From positions 208,563,298 through 208,627,297 of the forward strand of contig NC_091119.1 of the NCBI RefSeq assembly GCF_040183065.1: a stretch of 64,000 nucleotides of DNA, written 5' to 3'. The stretch is from Periplaneta americana. Lineage: Eukaryota > Arthropoda > Insecta > Blattodea > Blattidae. Made by a program: the position numbers and the translations under genes. A model generated the notes under the pieces. That model did no database searches. It was not told where the DNA came from and saw only the letters and a list, made by a program, of their open reading frames with translations. Positions 48,601-56,924 of the stretch are shown piece by piece. Positions within the stretch are counted from its first letter, which is position 1; every line of letters starts with the position of its first letter.

Positions 48601-50962
48601 ACAATGGCTTTCGTCTCTAGGAACAGACAAACGACTTTAGTAACATCACTTGATGGAACAGAGTACACTCTCAGTTCTCATGTAAGACTGCCTTTCCATA
48701 ATTTTATGTTTCTTACAGAATGCTTAGGTCTCACATTCTTTTCATGCATGTAAATATTTCCCTATCAAAGCTACATAGTACAACACGTGAAGGTTGTCAC
48801 ACTGTTAAAAGAAACTACGTTATCAGTAGGGCTAGGATTTTGATGAAATTGCATCTTTTTTCTAGTAAGACAGAAACATAGCTGCTTTAGTATTTATGTG
48901 TTATGTGATAAACTGAGGGTTAGACATATTTGTTAGGGCATTTTTTGCCTGTTTCAACTCATAAGAGCATTTTTTGTTTTATTCGGTCATTTTTTAGGAA
49001 TTTTCATTTAATTTTGGCCATAAATCCCCATTATTAATGTAAAATAATGTTTATTTCCTTTGATATTTTCTTTACATATTTTGTCCATTAATACCCATTA
49101 TTTTGTATAATATTTTAATCGTTTTTCTACACAAATATTGCCATTTTAACGTAGTACATCCCCATGTAATGGATCAGTCCAACCACCCCTTCAATATAGA
49201 CTCCTCTATAACTGCTAATTCCGGATAAGACTGGCCTTGTGGTGGACTACATGGAAACTAAAAGTAAAGTACAGCCCATGAAGGGCCAAGATCGACCAGC
49301 TGACTGCTGACCTCACGTCCACATGCCGACGCAGAGGTGAACAATCATACATGGAAACTACATCAGATAAAATAATTAAAGTGTACTACTTAGAAAAATT
49401 ATGTAACATTTAATTTAATTACTAGTCTAAATATTAAGTAGTACAAAACCTCTTTTCCTACTAAGCCAATTATGTAAGATCAATTTTTAGGGCATTTTTG
49501 AAAGATTTTAGGTCATAAATGCATTGTTTTTAGGACATTTTTTCATGATTTATAGGTCATCAAAATCCTAGCCCTACGTTACCAGCAACACAAATTAACA
49601 GCTGCTTGCATTGTAAGGGTGATTTAATCATTTTTACTGTTTCAAGCCTTCCATATGTCGTTGTATATCACCATTTTCTTTCAATTCTGCTGTAATGTGA
49701 CATGAAGATTAATTTGGTGCAATCATATTTAGAAGAGGTAGGCAACAGCACATCCAGTTTCAAAATGTCGTGTTAGTAGAAATTCTTTACTGCTGTTCAC
49801 AAAGTCGCAAATAATCATCCCCTACCAACGAATATCCATAGCATATTAATCTAATTTCCCTTCATTAGAAATGGCCAAGATTAAGTCAGAAATAACAGCT
49901 GTAAAAATGGCCATATATGGGTCACAAAGTCATCACTCATCACAGAGTAGATAAATAACCACAACATATCTAGCTTACATTCATAACTGATGGCTCTTCA
50001 AATAGAACATCAAATGACCTCAGAGTATGAGAATAACAATAGCACACGCCATTATCTTAAATTAAAGCCTGCAGAAATGTCAAAATATTCTCCTTAGCAA
50101 CTGCTACATATGTCTTCAGCAGTTGATATTAATAAATTACAACACAGCAAGTGTTACAATCAACCACTATTCATTTTATAGAGAGATCAACGGTTTTTCA
50201 CGCACATAATCTGTATACATTCTAATGTATTAAATAATGACTTTGTTAAAGTTGCATTCTTTCATACATTATGATAAACAATACTCGTAACTAACACGAG
50301 AATGGGATCGAAGAAAGTCATCAGTTTTTCGAAATTATTTTTCTACATTCATTCATGAATGAATCATTCTTCAACTGCTTCAAGACATAGCACACTCAAT
50401 GAAAAACCAAATACCAATATGAAACAGAAATACTGAGGACTCTGAACAAAGAAACACAAAACAAAAGCTACTCCAGTGTAAGAGAAAAGCCATACAATAG
50501 AATTCAAGAAAAGAAACAGTGCCTCACTTCAGACTAGCTACAAGACGGTTGCTGGCATAACATCTGCAAAGATAGGGGACAAATTTTGTGCAAATTCTGT
50601 TACACTGTAAAAATATTAAACGCTGAACATTTTCTGGAATGCTCGAAGTTGAATAAGTATGTTCCTGACAAGTCACGTAAATTGTATTGGCTGTAATCAA
50701 AATCCCTCAAATTAGATCAACACTCTGTGAAGCCCTACATTAGGCACAGTAACAATGAACTGCTTAAATACTAAGTCCAACTTCGAATCATTATCACACA
50801 CTTAAGAAATAGGAATGACGTCATAAGACAACACATGACAGTGTAGAAAGTGAAAGCTTCCTGTAGCTGCAATACTCTTAAAAGTTAAATTTCTTGATTC
50901 TGCCCAAAAGCTAATAGCATTACCGCATGTTTACAGAGCGATCTGATGCAAGTTGAAAACAT
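35066..50962 (-). CDS. PDHA: Pyruvate dehydrogenase E1 component subunit alpha, mitochondrial (7 coding exons)
   Basis: Join, in transcript order: 50962-50924, 48616-48548, 44767-44594, 43507-43289, 42336-42088, 39217-38969, 35254-35066. The total is 1188 bp, 395 residues plus TAG; the human precursor has 390. All introns are GT-AG and phase 0. With the beta subunit it forms the ThDP-dependent E1 that decarboxylates pyruvate in the matrix. Residues 1-36 are rich in Arg, Lys and Ser with few acids, as in a mitochondrial presequence. The ThDP/Mg motif is GDG at 192-194 and NN at 221-222. Sequences matching the three known kinase phosphosites are Ser290 (GHSMSDPG), Ser297 (GTSYR) and Ser229 (GMGTSSER). 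Introns are filled with mobile elements, none interrupting an exon. The frame is open throughout, so a functional gene is expected. The family and exon borders are read from sequence; expression is not known. Confidence 0.96.
35390..37268 (+). pseudogene. hAT transposase copy, nearly intact, in PDHA intron 6
   Basis: Three successive frames (35530-36171, 36168-36473, 36537-37172) cover most of a ZMYM1-like hAT transposase. They read [20 protein letters not shown], an Asp in [11 protein letters not shown], then [32 protein letters not shown], and the C-terminal dimerisation block [20 protein letters not shown]. The N terminus upstream of 35520 has a frameshift in a poly-A run. The right end 'tacgccactg' (CAGTGGCGTA inverted) at 37268 is a hAT terminus. 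The left terminus was not found, so the copy is probably 5'-truncated. Opposite in direction to PDHA. Confidence 0.88.
38238..38349. repeat. 56-bp tandem duplication inside the family 5 LINE
   Basis: 'aaatctacatacttagattt' occurs at 38238 and 38294, with the intervening 56 bp repeated almost perfectly. The copy at 52711 has it once. Confidence 0.92.
38535..38660 (-). repeat. tRNA-like hairpin insertion
   Basis: Arms 'attgttccggggccgggtgt' and its inverse face each other across ~70 bp. The minus strand between contains GGGTAGCTCAGTTGGTAGAG, a tRNA A box. It splits the LINE sequence at 'ttggaatatatca' (present on both sides near 38467 and 38667), which looks like a target duplication of the split. 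Confidence 0.75.
38969..39217 (-). CDS. PDHA: PDHA exon 6 (phosphorylation loop)
   Basis: This exon codes for 83 residues, [13 protein letters not shown] to TADELK. It contains [20 protein letters not shown], the loop phosphorylated by pyruvate dehydrogenase kinases at sites 1 and 2. Acceptor is cttccag and donor AAG|GTAACA. Confidence 0.97.
40665..40790. repeat. TGTAATT-type tandem repeats in LINE 3' UTR
   Basis: Imperfect repeats 'ttgtaattgtaaatttaata' recurring three times. Confidence 0.8.
40796..41777 (-). mobile_element. Non-autonomous Helitron
   Basis: On the minus strand the element begins A|TCTATACTAATAATAAAT and ends ...GGTACGGCTAG|T, the TC...CTRR signature between host A and T. 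A small GTGC...GCAC stem lies about 8 bases before CTAG. The subterminal 'ttaccttttcacgcgataat' and 'gctgaaccgatttatatgaa' words are typical of insect Helitrons. It splits the 3' UTR of the LINE. Confidence 0.8.
42088..42336 (-). CDS. PDHA: PDHA exon 5 (ThDP motif)
   Basis: This exon codes for 83 residues and carries the whole thiamine-diphosphate motif, [11 protein letters not shown] through [11 protein letters not shown]. It also carries the region of regulatory site 3 and ends PGIW, with donor TGG|GTATGT. Acceptor is tgtgcacag. Confidence 0.97.
42337..43288. other. PDHA intron 4
   Basis: AT-rich; no element recognised. Confidence 0.7.
43289..43507 (-). CDS. PDHA: PDHA exon 4
   Basis: This exon codes for 73 residues from [11 protein letters not shown] to GGNGIVGAQ. 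It holds the highly conserved GKGGSMHMY and [13 protein letters not shown] blocks of the ThDP-binding fold. Acceptor is tgtgcacag and donor CAG|GTATGT. Confidence 0.97.
43508..44593. other. PDHA intron 3
   Basis: AT-rich; no element recognised. The 104-codon plus-strand ORF at its left edge overlaps the antisense of exon 4 and is not credible. Confidence 0.7.
44594..44767 (-). CDS. PDHA: PDHA exon 3
   Basis: This exon codes for 58 residues beginning [11 protein letters not shown] and ending FCHLYSGQ. The block with [11 protein letters not shown] and [15 protein letters not shown] is typical of E1-alpha (human KQKIIRGFCHLCDGQ). Acceptor is atgttgcag and donor CAG|GTCAGT. Confidence 0.96.
45470..45690 (+). 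mobile_element. LINE 3' end scrap plus AAT repeats
   Basis: An A-rich stretch encodes [16 protein letters not shown] residues and ends 'gattgactggttgattaata' before (AAT)n. It resembles a 3' end of a LINE of the type found next to it, but is badly decayed. Confidence 0.4.
45740..46215 (+). pseudogene. Non-LTR 3' fragment with TTGA tail (family 3)
   Basis: Two frames: [20 protein letters not shown] with [11 protein letters not shown] (45745-45933), then [20 protein letters not shown] and [13 protein letters not shown] (45976-46200). The tail is 'ttgattgattgattgattaa'. Another such TTGA run at 45150-45165 may mark the end of a second copy. Confidence 0.82.
46670..47067. repeat. Palindrome of two head-to-head tRNA-like units
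   Basis: Arms of about 150 bp (46670-46819 and 46919-47067) around a ~100-bp spacer. Each arm has a tRNA-like cloverleaf candidate: a 7-bp acceptor stem CCGGCAT/GTGCCGG, D arm GCTCAG, anticodon stem CTCAG/CTGAG with a 9-base loop, and T arm GGGTTCGATTCCC. The right-arm unit is on plus and the left-arm unit on minus. The 'aatttttctcgtattaaata' flank links it to the element at 3782. Confidence 0.8.
47495..48045 (+). pseudogene. Non-LTR 3' part (family 2), in PDHA intron 2
   Basis: Several short frames give [52 protein letters not shown], then [18 protein letters not shown] and [20 protein letters not shown]. More damaged than the copy at 28000. Confidence 0.8.
48548..48616 (-). CDS. PDHA: PDHA exon 2
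   Basis: This exon codes for 23 residues, from RRKPLSL to [12 protein letters not shown]. The last part matches the conserved 'ATFEIK' start of mature PDHA. The acceptor follows a pyrimidine-rich tract ending ttcctag and the donor is AAG|GTAAAA. Using this acceptor rather than the internal ctgcag keeps phase 0 with exon 1. Confidence 0.88.
48827..49576. mobile_element. DNA transposon with 'agggctaggattttgatga' termini
   Basis: This 19-bp sequence begins the element and is inverted at its end. Flanks acgttatcag (48817-48826) and acgttaccag (49576-49585) look like a 9-10 bp target duplication, as in Mutator-like elements. Inside are T-rich 'ttagggcatttttt' motifs at both ends and a 'gaagggccaagatcgaccag' SINE-like scrap near 49278-49345. 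It has no transposase. It lies in PDHA intron 1. Confidence 0.75.
49590..50923. other. Distal part of PDHA intron 1
   Basis: AT-rich, no element recognised. Confidence 0.6.
50924..50962 (-). CDS. PDHA: PDHA exon 1 (start codon, presequence)
   Basis: This exon codes for 13 residues ([13 protein letters not shown]) and ends GCG|GTAATG. It was too short to stand out as an ORF. It was chosen because it lies upstream on the same strand, starts with ATG, ends in phase 0 as the acceptor of exon 2 requires, and supplies a basic, Ser/Cys-rich N terminus expected of a mitochondrial import signal. It is the least certain exon, since presequences are poorly conserved. Confidence 0.78.
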
Positions 50963-51002
50963 GACCAGCTGTAGTTCTGCTCGCAGCACACTCAACGCGG
51001 TC

Positions 51003-51010
51003 TATTTATA
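51003..51010 (-). promoter_or_regulatory. TATA-like box upstream of PDHA start
   Basis: TATAAATA lies about 41 bases upstream of the proposed PDHA ATG. If used, the 5' UTR would be only some 10-15 bases. A different upstream start site is equally possible. Confidence 0.25.
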
Positions 51011-51304
51011 GCTTAGCAGACCACCTGAGGCTATGAATAGCTAGACAGGCTGCTTTGCTGTGGGGCTGACACAAGCTCTCACTTCGTAATATCTTTGCAA
51101 CAAACTGACAAAAGCTTCCCAGAGAGTCAGAACCATGTAGACTTCAAGAATGGAGGAACAAATTACAAATAAAAAAGAACCATTTTCTTTTGTGAACATG
51201 GCTTTACTCCAAGAGTTATAAATGATATATATTGGAATATATTCTTTATTGATAACTGATGAAATCTCACGATTATTTATCTGTTGTGACTTGCATAGTT
51301 TTAT

Positions 51305-51569
51305 TTATTTTTATTTTATTTTAGTAGGTTGTTTTATGATGCTTTATCAACAGCTTAGGTTATTTAACGTCTGAATGAGATGAAGGTGATAATGCCGGTG
51401 AAATGAGTCCAGGGTCCAGCACCAAAAGTTACCCAGCATTTGCTCATATTGGGTTGAGAGAAAACCCTGGAAAAAACCTCAACCAGGTAACTTGCCCCAA
51501 CCGGGAATCGAACCCGGGCCACCTGGTTTCACGGCCAGATGTGCTAACCGTTATTCCACAGGTGTGGAC
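51305..51569 (-). mobile_element. SINE family A upstream of PDHA
   Basis: Minus-strand copy similar to the one at 5076, flanked by a perfect 12-bp duplication gcatagttttat (51293-51304 and 51570-51581). It ends about 340 bp upstream of the PDHA start codon, so it may lie in or next to the promoter. Confidence 0.93.
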
Positions 51570-51713
51570 GCATAGTTTTATGACAATTGTATGGCCAGAG
51601 ATCTCATGATCATTATTTTAACTATCCTGACCTGATTACTTTTGGTGAAAGGTGGTCAATTCCAAAGGCCACTTATCAAAGATTGTAACATTTGTGATTC
51701 AATAATACTAATG

Positions 51714-52015
51714 TGCCACCACGGTGGTCTAGTGGCTAAAGTGCTGGACTTACAATCCTGTGGACCCGGGTTCGAGCCCCGGTGTATCCCAATTTATAAC
51801 TTGTGTTGGGCAAGTCCGTGACCCAGGTAACACAGGGTTTTTCTCCAGATGCTCCGGTTCTCCTGTGACATCTCCACAATCATCTCAACTCATCGCGGGT
51901 GTAGCGTAGACCAGCCTCCTATGGCGCACCCTGGGCAACGACTCTGTCAGTAAATTGTATACATAGCTGGCTTTGTATGGGTGAATGACGTAAGTACCCG
52001 CCATTAGTAAAATAA
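51714..52015 (+). mobile_element. tRNA-derived SINE (family D)
   Basis: The head 'ccaccacggtggtctagtgg' contains an A box (TGGTCTAGTGG) and GGGTTCGAGCCCCGG a strong B box. The body has 'gggcaagtccgtgacccagg' and 'cgcgggtgtagcgtagacca'. It is flanked by aatactaatg on both sides (51704-51713 and 52016-52025), a perfect 10-bp duplication. Confidence 0.92.
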
Positions 52016-52172
52016 AATACTAATGCAATGAAATTCTCCCAATGTTATTCTAACACTAAAAACGCTAGTGTACTTGGAGTGGACAAGTTCCGTGCCCTAT
52101 TCGTAAGGCAACACAAGTTTGGAGCAGGACTGTCACCACTCAAATGGCAGAACCTCGTCCGATTTTTAAATA

Positions 52173-53351
52173 CAGTAGAACTTGGTTATAGCGACCTCGT
52201 TTTGTGCAACACCTCACCTATAACGTCAAATATTCTGTGGTCTCAACTAATTCCCCATAAGACATATGCTTTCCTACCTTGCTTAATACGACAAACGCAT
52301 ATGCGTCTACCTCGCATATAACGTCATTTTCAACCTCAGTTTGGAATAAGAATTTCTGAGAACCAAAGTATTTTAAGAAATATTTTGTTGAAATCTGACC
52401 CTGACAAAATTTTTTACTGTCCCCTTCTATCATAGACCTCTGGAATGCAGGCAGATTCCCCACCCCATTGCAACCTGCCCGAATTCATGCGGTATTAGAT
52501 CAGTTTCGACAGAAAGTTGTCACTAAGTGCACGCATTTTAACGCAGTATGGCCACTAAAAGAAGTGAGTGAATTATGAACTTGTTCTATGAAGCTAGGGA
52601 AGGGAGCAGTGAAATTGCAACTGAAATTATGAACATAGAACGCAATTTAGCCCTAGAAAGTGTGTAAAACACCAAGTAAAATGACTGATTACTTCACTCC
52701 TAAGTAAAGTTGTTGTTTTCTAATGCCAGGCGTTTGACAATGAAGTCATTTGACCTCTTGCACTCCAATATTTTTCAAAGATATTATCATGACCAGCCAC
52801 TGAAGCACAGATTTTGAGGTGTTCCGAATCCATTTCTTGGTTTGAGTTGCACAATGGGCAGTTAGGGGACTGATATATTCCAATTCTATGCAGGTGTTTG
52901 GCCAAACAATCATGGCCTGTTGCCAATCTAAATGCAGCTACAGACGATTTTTGTGGTAAATCGGGAATTAACTGTGGATTTTGATGCAGAGAGTTCCATT
53001 TTTTCCCTTGGGATTGAGTTATCAAATTTTGTTTGTTGAAGTCTAAGTATGTAGATTTAATAAATCTCTTCACAGAGTAATACGTAGATTAAGTAAAGTA
53101 GTTCGGTGAGTACTGAACAAACTGTTTTAATACAGAATACTGTATTTATAATTGTAGGCCTACGTGTATTTTATTATGTTCATTGTAGGCTTAAAAATCA
53201 ATACATAAATCTGAAATAAGTCTAATTAAGTTTGTTATTTCTCATTTTCCACCTCACTAGATTGATAATGTGAATCTCGGTTACTATGACACTCGTTTAT
53301 AACAACATAATTTTAAGGTCCCTTGGATGTCGTTATAACCAAGTTCTACTG
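52173..53351. mobile_element. Tigger-like transposon between the two genes
   Basis: The left end 'cagtagaacttggttatagc' and the inverted right end (cagtagaacttggttataac) each abut TA. The middle has fragments of frames (FRQKVVTKCTHFNAVWPLKE, 52500-52565) that may be transposase remnants. A LINE fragment is inserted at 52711. Confidence 0.85.
52711..53089 (-). pseudogene. Family 5 LINE 3' fragment inside the Tigger-like element
   Basis: An open frame of 117 codons: [40 protein letters not shown], then [20 protein letters not shown] and [20 protein letters not shown]. The C..C..(H)..C cluster is the zinc knuckle. Perfect 10-bp duplication taagtaaagt (52701-52710, 53090-53099) shows a complete 5'-truncated insertion. 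Confidence 0.92.
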
Positions 53352-55582
53352 TATATTCTAAGGACAAGACACAACATATTCACATTACATTTTTACATGA
53401 AATAAGAATTCTGTTAAAATGCATATTATTGAAGTAGTACTTAGATTCTGACTAAAATAGCTGCTTCTACAAATGTGAAGTTTCAGCTAGGATACTGCTG
53501 TACAGCAATTAATTAGGCTACACTGCACTAACTTTGTTATATCTGCATATTAATTTTCCTTAAATATATTAATGTTTTCACTACAGTATGCCTGCGTTTA
53601 TTTTTAAAATTACATCTTTTTTTTGTACTAATCGTAGGACTGATTACTAAACATGTTTATAAACTGAGTGCTTTTTTATTTCTCTTGCCCAATGTATTAA
53701 TACATCTGCCTGCCATAACAGATGACCATATAGGTCCGGAAAACAATTTCAGAAAAATAAGAGACAAATAAGAAATATATCAATACAGTAGGTATAAATA
53801 CTTCAATTTTAGTAACAAACAAGATTTTCAAACATCATAACAAAATTTCCTTTGCTTGTCTTGGTACCTTAAAAAAATTATACAATTTCAACATTTATTA
53901 CAATATTGGCCCTGACAAATATTTGTAGGGAGAGGGCCCACAATTTCTATGGACGACCCTGTTTGGAGATATGATATTAACGTAACACCAACGAAACGAA
54001 ATACCATAGTTTTACTACATTAAGATTTGATAGGTAAAATTATAATGAGATGGAAAATGTTAAAAATCATTAACAGATTACAAAGAAATCAAAATCATGT
54101 GGGAACAGGAAGAATGAATAAAAGTTAACAACAGGGGAGAAAGGATGGGACCAGCATGGTGGAGATTCTGAAGGATGGTCTGGGTGTTGTAATAAAACCA
54201 AACTTACGTTTTTCTACTGCACTAACAATGTAATTCTGGAAATGATGTTGAAGTTATGAACTTCAATTTATGTTACAATTAACAATAACAGTATAAAAAT
54301 TATGCACACATATGTAGACTTCAAACATATTGAAGAAATCTTATTGACTACACACATTCACGTTGAGGCAGTCAAGGGCGCCTCATGTTTCCAGGCACAC
54401 TTCTGACGAAGAGTTTTTGACAACAGATTAACATGACAAAGGCAAGAATCAACACACTGACTCACTAAAGGCAGTGATGAAACATAATGGTAACATAACA
54501 ACAATGGAAACTGAAAATGCCCTTTCTGAGGCATACAGTACAAGACAAACATGGTTACTTCACTATATGACGGAGAGAGATCATCTTGTAAAGCTAACTG
54601 CATGATCAAGATGACTGATTACAGTAACTTCTCATAATTTTGTGAATAGGGACAGAAAACAAATCCACTGTCAAGAGGAAGAGAGAACATCTGGTGTAAA
54701 TTCAGGAAGTAATTACTTATAAAAATAGATTACATTAACTATTACAACTTATGTGCTACTCCACTTCAAACGAGACACTTATGTACACAAATGCAAGTAA
54801 TCATAATATGCTTACATTAAGAAGTTAATTACAACAAACGGAATGTTTTATTGTTTCAGGGCGTCTACGTCATAAGTTTGGTGTCTGAGGTGTACTTACA
54901 GACTGGGAATGATGACTCTCTATATTTAAAAATGGAGCTATTTTTGTCTTACTATTATCTTTCGTTGAACACTTTGGATCTGTTTCAGTGGTATTACTGA
55001 ATAATATGGCATTCTGTTATACATACATAAAAGTCTACAAAAGTTTTATCACTTTATGTTTTTAAAAAAATATTCATATATAAATCAATTTTTCATACTC
55101 TCAATAAGGCCATAAATTCATCTTGCCTTAACATAAATTATAGCTATAACTAATAATACAAGAAACCACTGAATATACGATGGGGGACATGACACTTCTT
55201 TCGTAACTGCAGACACTGTTCATTGCATGTTCTTCCTCTAGGCCATCCTCAATCTTCGCTGACTTTCATGGCGATTGTTTGTGATGTTGTAAATGTTACG
55301 AGGACCTGGGCAAAAGAATACGAACAATGACTCATCCAGTATGGCACTGTGACACAGTACTGCACTTCTCAACACGATAAAGACAAATAACCTGAACCAG
55401 AGTGGCAGCCAAAAATCATGAGAAAATGCACTTCGAAATTTAATGTCCAAATTGTCCCCGCTTCTCAACTTCTGGAGGCCCCCAACACCGCAGATTCCAT
55501 CAACTTCCCACCCTTATATTTCAGGTTTCAAGATATATCAGGGAAACAGCTGAATAGTAATTTCGCCTTCAACCCCTCAGAA
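53352..55582. other. Intergenic DNA, no gene recognised
   Basis: AT-rich, without clear repeats. Minus-strand ORFs at 54358-54609 and 55238-55468 lack motifs and splice support. Confidence 0.5.
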
Positions 55583-55818
55583 AAATTAAATTAAATTATG
55601 GTTTATTTAACGACACTCGCAACTGCAGAGGTTATATCAGCGTCGCCGGTGTGCCGGAATTTTGTCCCGCAGGAGTTCTTTTACATGCCAGTAAATCTGC
55701 TGACATGAGCCTGTCGCATTTAAATACACTTAAATGCCATCGACCTGGGCCAGGATCTAACCCACAACCGCGAGCATAGAAGGCCAACACTATACCAACT
55801 ATGCTACCGAGGCCGACG
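55583..55818 (-). mobile_element. SINE family B, second copy
   Basis: Inverse of the copy at 13854: (TTTAA)-type tail at left, tRNA-like head 'cggcctcggtagcatagttg' at right on the minus strand. Perfect 12-bp duplication aacccctcagaa (55571-55582 and 55819-55830). Confidence 0.93.
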
Positions 55819-56473
55819 AACCCCTCAGAATCCCAACCCACAAGTTTCAGATCGAATGACAAGTAAAATGAATATACATCTTGATTACACAACTTTTAAC
55901 ACTGTATCACTTCGGTAAACGTAGCCGATAGCAGGCTGAAACATGTTAACGAGGTAATGTAAAATTTAACACGTGGAAGACACATAATAAGTTTTCCGAA
56001 ATAAAATTAATAATTAGAAGAAAGAAGACAAATTCTTTGTTCAGTGAATTTTATTTTATGATTCCTCAGCAGTGTAATCTAACTTCGCTTTTAAAAACAT
56101 GCTCAGGCTTTTACCTATACCAGAGTGCTCACCCCTTGAGAATGGATAATTATAATTACAAACAATAAATGTAGAATGAGACAACACAACAATCACGTGA
56201 AGGTGAAGATGACATTATAGCATGTGATGTGCTCTTTATCACAGTGCAGAGGAACAGTTAATTATAAAATCACCTCTTCAGCATTCAACAAACTGACGTA
56301 AAGTTAGTCATCTTCAGCATACATTAGCTACTCTTGCTGGATAGGAAATGTTTGAAAAATAGTAATTGCATATATTTAATGTAAATCTGGTCCTCCAGCT
56401 TGGGGGTTGGGCGAAGGGCTAACAACCCATCACCGTAAAAAATAGCTTGTTACGAATCCTTCAAATAAATCTC

Positions 56474-56712
56474 GGAATGGGAGGGCATGTAGCACGTATG
56501 GGCGAATCCAGAAATGCTTATAGAGTGTTAGTTGGGAGGCCGGCGGGAAAAAGACCTTTGGAGAGGCTGAGACGTAGATGGGAAGATAATATTAAAATGG
56601 ATTTGAGGGAGGTGGGATATGATGGTAGAGACTGGATTAATCTTGCTCAGGATAGGGACCAATGGTGGGCTTATGTGAGGGCGGCAATGAACCTCCAGAT
56701 TCCTTAAAAGCC

Positions 56713-56742
<30 letters not shown>
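56474..56742 (+). mobile_element. Family 1 LINE 3' fragment just past the CYTH gene
   Basis: An open frame reads GGHVARMGESRNAYRVLVG, then LRRRWEDNIKMDLREVGYDG and DWINLAQDRDQWWAYVRAAM, then stop and (TAAG)n (56712-56744). The C terminus is undamaged, so this is the youngest family 1 copy in the window. Confidence 0.9.
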
Positions 56743-56746
<4 letters not shown>

Positions 56747-56766
56747 TCTGAAGTGAGGAAATGTAA

Positions 56767-56772
56767 TTTATT
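56767..56772 (-). terminator. Candidate CYTH-gene polyadenylation signal AATAAA
   Basis: A canonical hexamer lies 27 bases past the stop codon. A LINE fragment ending in TAAG repeats begins immediately beyond it. Confidence 0.45.
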
Positions 56773-56798
56773 TGTACGTACGCCAGTGATACTCACAT

Positions 56799-56924
56799 TT
56801 ACTTCAAAAGCAGATCCATATACGCGCCTGAGACTAAGTAATCCCTTTCCACGCCCAGTTCCTTCATCAGTGACTCAGCTATGGCCTTTCCTTGGTCTAT
56901 AGTCTGTCCTTCAGTCAGCACCAC
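56799..56924 (-). CDS. CYTH gene exon 3
   Basis: This exon codes for 41 residues and TAA: VVLTEGQTIDQGKAIAESL through ELGVERDYLVSGAYMDLLLK. Acceptor is tgttttag. The helix and final SGAYxDLLL strand are characteristic of the CyaB-like C terminus. It has no internal Met-started long ORF and was found by following the phase. Confidence 0.9.
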   Translation of the reverse strand: MVLTEGQTIDQGKAIAESLMKELGVERDYLVSGAYMDLLLK

